Part shown: in pieces, positions 59,545 through 64,000 of the stretch
How the letters are laid out: each line of letters starts with the position of its first letter
Position numbering within the stretch: position 1 is the stretch's first letter
Assembly: GCF_900637545.1 (NCBI RefSeq)
Contig: NZ_LR134376.1
Location: forward strand, 2,623,001-2,687,000
Reading direction: 5' to 3'
DNA from: Aeromonas encheleia
GTDB lineage: Bacteria; Pseudomonadota; Gammaproteobacteria; Enterobacterales; Aeromonadaceae
DNA length: 64,000 nt
Notes under the pieces: generated by a model
Told to the model about the DNA's origin: nothing
The model's input: the letters and a program-made list of their open reading frames with translations, nothing else
The model's database searches: none
Made by a program: the position numbers and the translations under genes

Positions 59545-61203
59545 TCAATTTTCCCTGGTCGCGCTCAGCTCCTGCTCCCGGATAAGCTTCTTGTTGACCT
59601 TGCCGACACTGGTCTTGGGGATCTCCTGCACGACCCGGATCTGGCGCGGGATGGCCCAGCGGTTGATGCGGCCGCTATCGACGAAGTGCTGCAGGTGGGT
59701 CGCGATGGCTTGTTGATCCAGGTGGTTCCCCTCCTTGCACACCACCAGCGCCAGCGGGCGCTCGCCCCACTGCTCGTCCGGGATCCCCACCACGGCCACC
59801 GCGTGAACGGCGGCATGGGCGCTGATGAGATTCTCCAGCGCCAGCGAGCTTATCCACTCACCGCCGGTCTTGATCACATCCTTGATGCGATCCTTGATCT
59901 CCACGGTGCCGTGGGGATCGATGGAGGCCATGTCCCCGGTGTGCAGCCAGCCGCCCTGCCAGAGCTCGGCGCCTTTTTCCGGCTCCTTCAGATAGCCCTG
60001 CGCCAACCAGGGGGCGCGTACCACTATCTCCCCCATGGCCTGGCCATCGTGCGCCACCTCCCGGCCCTGCTCATCGATGATGCGCAGATCTACCAGCGGG
60101 ATCGGGGTGCCGGTACGGATCCGCAGGGGGAGCTGCTCCGCCATGGGCAGCGCCAGCTCCTCTTCGCTCAGGTGGACCACGCACAGCAGTGGGCAGGTCT
60201 CCGACATGCCATAGCCGGCGTGGATCAGAATCCCCTTGTGGTGTGCCTGGGTGGCCAGCCCCAGCGGCAGGGCACTGCCCCCCAGCAGCATCTTCCAGCC
60301 CTCAAACGAGGTCTGTCTGGCCTCCTCGCAGTCGAGGATCATCTGCAAGATGGTCGGCACGCAGTGGGAGAAGGTCACCCCCTCCTCGCGATAGAGGCGC
60401 ACCAGCTTGTTGGGCTCATAGCGGCCCGGATAGACCTGCTTCACCCCGAGCATGGTCGCCACATAGGGCACGCCCCAGGCGTGGACGTGGAACATGGGGG
60501 TGATCGGCATGTAGACATCGTCGGATTGCAGCAGCGACTGGCCCGCGTGGGCCGCCAGGGTGCCGAGTTCGTTGAGGGTGTGCAGCACCAGCTGGCGGTG
60601 GCTGAAATAGACCCCCTTGGGATCCCCCGTGGTGCCCGTGGTGTAGAACAGGGTGGCCACCGACTGCTCATCGAAATCGGGGAAGTCGAAGTGACAATCC
60701 GCGTCGGCCAGCAGTGCCTCGTACTCGCCCAGGCTGGGCAGGCTGGTGGCCTGAGCCTCGCCATCGGTGAGCTGGATATAGCCGCGCACCGTAGGGAGCG
60801 CGCTCTGGATGGATTCGAGGATCGGCAGGAAGTCATCGTGCACCAGCACCAGGTGATCCTCTGCGTGGTTCATGGTGTAGGCGATCTGCTCCGGTGAGAA
60901 GCGCACGTTGACCGTGTGCAGCACGGCGCCAATCATGGGCACCGCGAAGAAACATTCGAGGGAGCGGTGGCTGTCCCAGTCCAGCAGGGCGACGGTGTCG
61001 CCGGGCCCGACTCCGGCCGCGGTCAGCATGTTGGCCAGGCGCTGGATACGCTGGTTGAGGGTGCGATAGTCGTAGCGCAACCTGTCTGCGTAGACTATCT
61101 GCTGATCGGGGTGATAGCGCACTCCCGACAGTAACAGACTCTTGATCAGCAACGGATAAGCATGGGCTCCCTGCGCTGGCGGTATGATCCTGGTCTTCAC
61201 CAT
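59545..61203 (-). CDS. Long/medium-chain fatty-acid--CoA ligase
   Basis: 552 residues from ATG 61203 with AAGGAG 5 bases upstream (a GTG at 61209 is too near to that site). AMP-binding family: motif I LFYTTGTTGDPKGV, HAGYGMSETCPL, WLHTGDMASIDPHG and IKDVIKTGGEWISS with EIPKTSVGKVNKKLI containing the C-terminal catalytic Lys. Overall similar to AlkK/medium-chain acyl-CoA synthetases (FadD-like without membrane segments). It activates fatty acids for degradation or lipid use. Monocistronic. Confidence 0.9.
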   Translation of the reverse strand: MVKTRIIPPAQGAHAYPLLIKSLLLSGVRYHPDQQIVYADRLRYDYRTLNQRIQRLANMLTAAGVGPGDTVALLDWDSHRSLECFFAVPMIGAVLHTVNVRFSPEQIAYTMNHAEDHLVLVHDDFLPILESIQSALPTVRGYIQLTDGEAQATSLPSLGEYEALLADADCHFDFPDFDEQSVATLFYTTGTTGDPKGVYFSHRQLVLHTLNELGTLAAHAGQSLLQSDDVYMPITPMFHVHAWGVPYVATMLGVKQVYPGRYEPNKLVRLYREEGVTFSHCVPTILQMILDCEEARQTSFEGWKMLLGGSALPLGLATQAHHKGILIHAGYGMSETCPLLCVVHLSEEELALPMAEQLPLRIRTGTPIPLVDLRIIDEQGREVAHDGQAMGEIVVRAPWLAQGYLKEPEKGAELWQGGWLHTGDMASIDPHGTVEIKDRIKDVIKTGGEWISSLALENLISAHAAVHAVAVVGIPDEQWGERPLALVVCKEGNHLDQQAIATHLQHFVDSGRINRWAIPRQIRVVQEIPKTSVGKVNKKLIREQELSATREN

Positions 61204-61298
61204 ATTCACTCCTTGCGATTCATATGCTCAATGCGATGACTGACGAAGGGGGCATCCCTCCCCCTGTGAACTGACCTTGCCTGCGCCGCGCCTGCCGC

Positions 61299-61865
61299 TC
61301 AGGCATCGAGACTCAACAACAGGGCTTCCGCCTGGGGCCAGGGGCCGAAGCCGCTGGCCGGGTTGAGGTGACCCACCTCCCCGATATCGACCAGCTCACT
61401 CCCCCAGTCGTGGGCCAGGGCGCGCACCGCCTCCTGGCTGGCCAGGGGATCGTTGCGGCTCATGGCCACCAGGCTGGGAAAGGGCAGACGCATGCGGGGC
61501 AGCGGGCGCCAGCCACCTTCCGCCATGGCTTGCGGGCTGGGGTAATGGGCCGGCCAGCTGGCGTCCAGATCCGGTGGCGTGACCAGCAGCGCCCCCTTGA
61601 TCGCACCTTGATGGCGCGCGGCCCAGTGCGCCGTCATCAGCACCCCGGCGCTGTGCGCCACCAGGATCACCGGTCCCTCTATGGTCGCCAGCGCCTGCTC
61701 AATGGCGTCGACCCTGGCCTGGCAGCTGAGCTTGTCCGAGGTCAAAGGCGGCACCGTATGCACCTTGGCCAGACGGGCCGCGAGCAAGGTTTGCCAGTGA
61801 TCCGATACATGGTCACGCAGGCCGGGCACGATCAATACCGTGGCCCTGGTGTGCAATTTATTCAT
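61299..61865 (-). CDS. RBBP9/YdeN-type alpha/beta hydrolase
   Basis: 188 residues. The compact serine hydrolase family DUF1749/RBBP9: TVLIVPGLRDHVSDHWQTLL near the start, nucleophile Ser in ILVAHSAGVLMTAHW, acidic residue in MSRNDPLASQEA and His in EVGHLNPASGFGPW. Substrates for this family are mostly unknown. GAGGGAG precedes ATG 61865. It is 96 bases upstream of the ligase in the same direction and could be co-transcribed with it. Confidence 0.88.
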   Translation of the reverse strand: MNKLHTRATVLIVPGLRDHVSDHWQTLLAARLAKVHTVPPLTSDKLSCQARVDAIEQALATIEGPVILVAHSAGVLMTAHWAARHQGAIKGALLVTPPDLDASWPAHYPSPQAMAEGGWRPLPRMRLPFPSLVAMSRNDPLASQEAVRALAHDWGSELVDIGEVGHLNPASGFGPWPQAEALLLSLDA

Positions 61866-62157
61866 CTCACTCCCTCATGCTGGCTCGGCGCGGGCCAAGC
61901 GATTGAGAGACACAGTAAGGCGCCCCGCCGCCGGCTGCTTTACCTTGGGTGCCATGGGCTTGTCATTTTGTGACAGGGGGAACGAGGCGGCGGCGACCGC
62001 TTGGCCAGCGAAAAACGCGGCGCCCAGAATGGTGATCAGATGAAACACAGGACTAATTGACTAGTGACAAGTCGCTTCTCATTTTGTAAATGAAATGATA
62101 AAAGTAGGTTAATAACAAGCAAGTCAGCATGTGAGCCGTTGTCATTGGAGCTGTAAT

Positions 62158-63210
62158 ATGACCCTCTTCGCCAGAGCCGCTACCCTTACCAATTATCTCG
62201 ACGTCGCCCGCCAATTGGGATTGAACACCCCCAGCCTGCTGGCACAAGCCGGACTCAGCGCCTCTGTGCTGGATGTCCCCAACCAACGGGTTCCCGTCTC
62301 GGCCATCGTCAAGTTGCTCGAGCTGTCGGCCCGGGTCGGTGCTTGCAGCAGCCTGGGTTTGCGCATGGCGGAACATCGCCAGCTATCGGACTTTGGCGAG
62401 GTCAGCCTGCTGCTCAGCTACCAGCCCAATCTGCGTGAAGCCCTGCAGGTGATGGTGCAATACATCCAGCTGTTCAACAATTCGCTGGCGATCTTCATCG
62501 AGGAGGCGGGCAAGACCGTCATCATCCGCGAGGAGATCATCACCGATGCCCCCATGCCGTCACGCCAGGTCACCGAGCTGGCGGTGGGCGTCATGTATCG
62601 CTTCTGCGCCGCCCAGGTCGGCGTCGGCAGCAACTGGCACCCCATCAGCGTCAACTTCACCCATGATGCGCCGGCGGATCTCAGCCTCCACAAGCGCCTG
62701 TTTGGCTGCAAGCTGGAGTTTGGCAGCGAGTTCAACGGCATAGTGTGCCAGTCCGTCGACCTGGACGTTCCCAACCCCCTCGCCAATCAGGCCATGGCCC
62801 GCCATGCGCGCCAGTACCTCGACACCCTGCTGGTGGAGACCCAGCAATCCGTGCTGGTGGAGGTGCGCAAGGCCATCTACCTGCTGCTCCCCATGGGGCG
62901 CGCCACCATAGAGCAGATCGCCAGCACCCTGGGGATGAACGTGCGCACCCTGCAGCGTCATCTGGAAGAGAGCGGCGCCACCTTCAGCGAGCTGGTCAAC
63001 GAGGTGCGGCGGGATCTGGTGATCCGCTACCTGAAGAACGCGGGCTACTCCCTCGGTCACATCGCCGACATGCTCGGCTACTCCATGCCCAGCTCCTTCA
63101 CTCGCTGGTTCAGCGCGCAGTTCGGCATGCCCCCCGCCACCTGGCGCTCCCGCCACAAGATAGTGCCCAAGGCGGTCCAGAGTGCCCGCACCAGCCTGGC
63201 CTATGGCTGA
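62158..63210 (+). CDS. AraC-family transcriptional regulator (OruR/ArgR-like arabinose-binding type)
   Basis: 350 residues from ATG 62158, chosen because GGAG lies 7 bases upstream; an in-frame upstream start has no site. The N-terminal ligand domain is the arabinose-binding-like PF12625 type (NYLDVARQLGLNTPSLLAQA, FGEVSLLLSYQPNLREALQV). The two-part helix-turn-helix is at about 255-340 (TIEQIASTLGMNVRTLQRHL, then LGHIADMLGYSMPSSFTRWF). Homologues often respond to fatty acids or small aliphatic compounds. It is divergent from the hydrolase/ligase pair and may regulate it. Confidence 0.9.
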   Translation: MTLFARAATLTNYLDVARQLGLNTPSLLAQAGLSASVLDVPNQRVPVSAIVKLLELSARVGACSSLGLRMAEHRQLSDFGEVSLLLSYQPNLREALQVMVQYIQLFNNSLAIFIEEAGKTVIIREEIITDAPMPSRQVTELAVGVMYRFCAAQVGVGSNWHPISVNFTHDAPADLSLHKRLFGCKLEFGSEFNGIVCQSVDLDVPNPLANQAMARHARQYLDTLLVETQQSVLVEVRKAIYLLLPMGRATIEQIASTLGMNVRTLQRHLEESGATFSELVNEVRRDLVIRYLKNAGYSLGHIADMLGYSMPSSFTRWFSAQFGMPPATWRSRHKIVPKAVQSARTSLAYG

Positions 63211-63256
63211 GTGACCCCCTGCGGGAGGCGACCCTCCCGATGCCATGAGATAACAA

Positions 63257-63292
63257 AACAGAGAGGGGAGGCAGATGCCTCCCCTCTCTGTT
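63257..63292. terminator. Terminator after the AraC gene (also a duplicated hairpin)
   Basis: AACAGAGAGGGGAGGCA GA TGCCTCCCCTCTCTGTT, a perfect 17-bp stem. A related stem lies at 63452-63483; together with the following sequence it forms a diverged duplication. Confidence 0.85.
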
Positions 63293-63329
63293 ACTGCTTC
63301 TCCCTTTGTCAGGCCTGCCGACAACCCCT

Positions 63330-63393
63330 CACTGACATCGACAGCGGCGGGCAGCTGACTCGCGCAGCCTTGGTTACGTCTGATGAGGAGGGT
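63330..63393 (-). pseudogene. Duplicated 3'-end relic of the RND transporter gene
   Basis: The minus strand reads EPSSSDVTKAA and then, with a frame change, LPAAVDVSEG, repeating the RND C-terminus EPSSPDAAKV ... MAASVDVG. With the hairpin at 63257 this makes a second, diverged copy of the RND 3' end and terminator downstream of the intact gene. It has no start or frame. Confidence 0.7.
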
Positions 63394-63451
63394 TCGACGT
63401 GGGTGGCAAAGCGGTGCGCCCTGAGGGTCGTGACATGCTGGCCGACAGACG

Positions 63452-63483
63452 TAAGAGAGGGAGGCATCCTGCCTCCCTCTTAT
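63452..63483 (-). terminator. Terminator of the RND transporter gene
   Basis: AAGAGAGGGAGGCA TCC TGCCTCCCTCTTA stem about 55 bases after the RND stop. Confidence 0.82.
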
Positions 63484-63537
63484 TGCTTTCTGGGTTCTCA
63501 ATCATCCGAGCCTGGCGTGCTCGTCCGCCCTCTCCTC

Positions 63538-64000
63538 TTAACCGACGTCGACACTGGCGGCCATCTGGTTAGGCGTTACCTTGGCGGCGTCTGGCGAAGA
63601 GGGCTCCTCCTTTGCCTGGGGGGACGCAGCCGCCAGCCCCTTGGGGCCGGACAGCAGGAAGTAGGACAGCGCCGGGATCCCGATCAGCGCCCCCAACATG
63701 TTCCACAGGAACATGAAGGTGAGCAGTATGCCCATGTCGGCCTGGAACTTGATGGGGGACCAGGCCCAACCCACCACGCCGGCCGCCAGGGTGATGCCGA
63801 CCAGGCCAACCACCCGGCCGGTGAAGGCCACGGCGTTGCGATAGGCCTCCATCAGCGGCATGCCCTGGCGCTGGTAGTGCAGCTGCACGCTCAGCAGATA
63901 GAGCGCGTAGTCCACCCCTATGCCGACCCCGAGCGCGATCACCGGCAGGGTCGCCACCTTGACGCCTATGCCCATGGCCACCATCAGCGCCTCGCACAGC
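63538..64000 (-). CDS. RND-superfamily transporter, C-terminal part (5' end beyond window)
   Basis: About 154 residues of the C-terminal end of a large inner-membrane MMPL/RND exporter-type protein (COG1033). The visible part has three or four membrane spans (ATLPVIALGVGIGVDYALYL with the conserved GVDYALYL, RVVGLVGITLAAGVVGWAW, MGILLTFMFLWNMLGALIGI) and a soluble acidic tail (EEPSSPDAAKV) ending at 63538. Such proteins move lipids or hydrophobic compounds with a proton gradient. The frame is open through the window edge. Its 3' end is duplicated at 63257-63393. Confidence 0.85.
   Translation of the reverse strand, partial: LCEALMVAMGIGVKVATLPVIALGVGIGVDYALYLLSVQLHYQRQGMPLMEAYRNAVAFTGRVVGLVGITLAAGVVGWAWSPIKFQADMGILLTFMFLWNMLGALIGIPALSYFLLSGPKGLAAASPQAKEEPSSPDAAKVTPNQMAASVDVG

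Overview
The window looks like chromosomal DNA from an Aeromonas-like gammaproteobacterium. It is GC-rich, carries a gammaproteobacterial 6S RNA beside zapA, and has the gcvT-gcvH-gcvP / ubiI-ubiH / ygfB block known from enterics. It also carries MotY of the sodium-driven polar flagellar motor next to rnt, an arrangement typical of Vibrio and Aeromonas. Most genes have clear Shine-Dalgarno sites and many are followed by strong stem-loop terminators. The genus is an inference; no 16S or other marker is present.

Layout. 1-5230 is a damaged, lower-GC accessory strip. It holds a cut-off VOC-family gene, a LysR pseudogene, a lipoprotein with 13 Sel1 repeats, a broken IS3-family transposase with a 280-bp IS21-type miniature element inside it, an orphan HipB-like regulator whose hipA partner has been cut off, and an unknown divergent gene. 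The strip from 3001 to 5174 lies between two direct copies of the gcvP terminator. 5233-14435 is housekeeping: the glycine cleavage operon, two ubiquinone hydroxylases, ygfB, zapA and 6S RNA; pepP and ygfA, expected here by comparison with E. coli, are absent. 14603-21547 is a sugar-use operon: LacI regulator with its operator, ABC importer, TIM-barrel isomerase/epimerase and Gfo/Idh/MocA dehydrogenase. 21659-29717 holds emrD, two glutathione transferases, suhB, motY/rnt and a YuiF-type antiporter.

30167-31198 is a complete IS1595-family insertion with 8-bp target duplications, placed in the terminator of deaD. 33331-46103 carries ydiI, an acetyltransferase-like gene, ydiJ, two membrane transport-type proteins, nemA, adenine deaminase, nagD, a cupin and asnB. 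46234-50486 is another worn region: a frameshifted C69 dipeptidase, a 1-kb gene-poor stretch, a secreted thioredoxin-like protein, a third GST, a broken copy of the maiA 3' end and a 43-residue gene. 50487-54560 is the tyrosine/homogentisate degradation operon (hppD-hmgA-fahA-maiA). The rest contains a HAD phosphatase, a pseudouridine synthase, a diguanylate cyclase with a periplasmic binding domain, a PAS chemoreceptor, an acyl-CoA ligase, a small hydrolase, an AraC regulator and the end of an RND transporter.

A theme that cuts across the window is duplicated gene 3' ends. Diverged relics of the 3' end and/or terminator lie just downstream of the intact copies of gcvP, ubiI, maiA and the RND gene, in two cases with accessory DNA trapped between the copies. 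This pattern and the nested transposon/HipB islet are the most unusual things in the sequence. I did not find a convincing new multi-gene defence or biosynthetic system.
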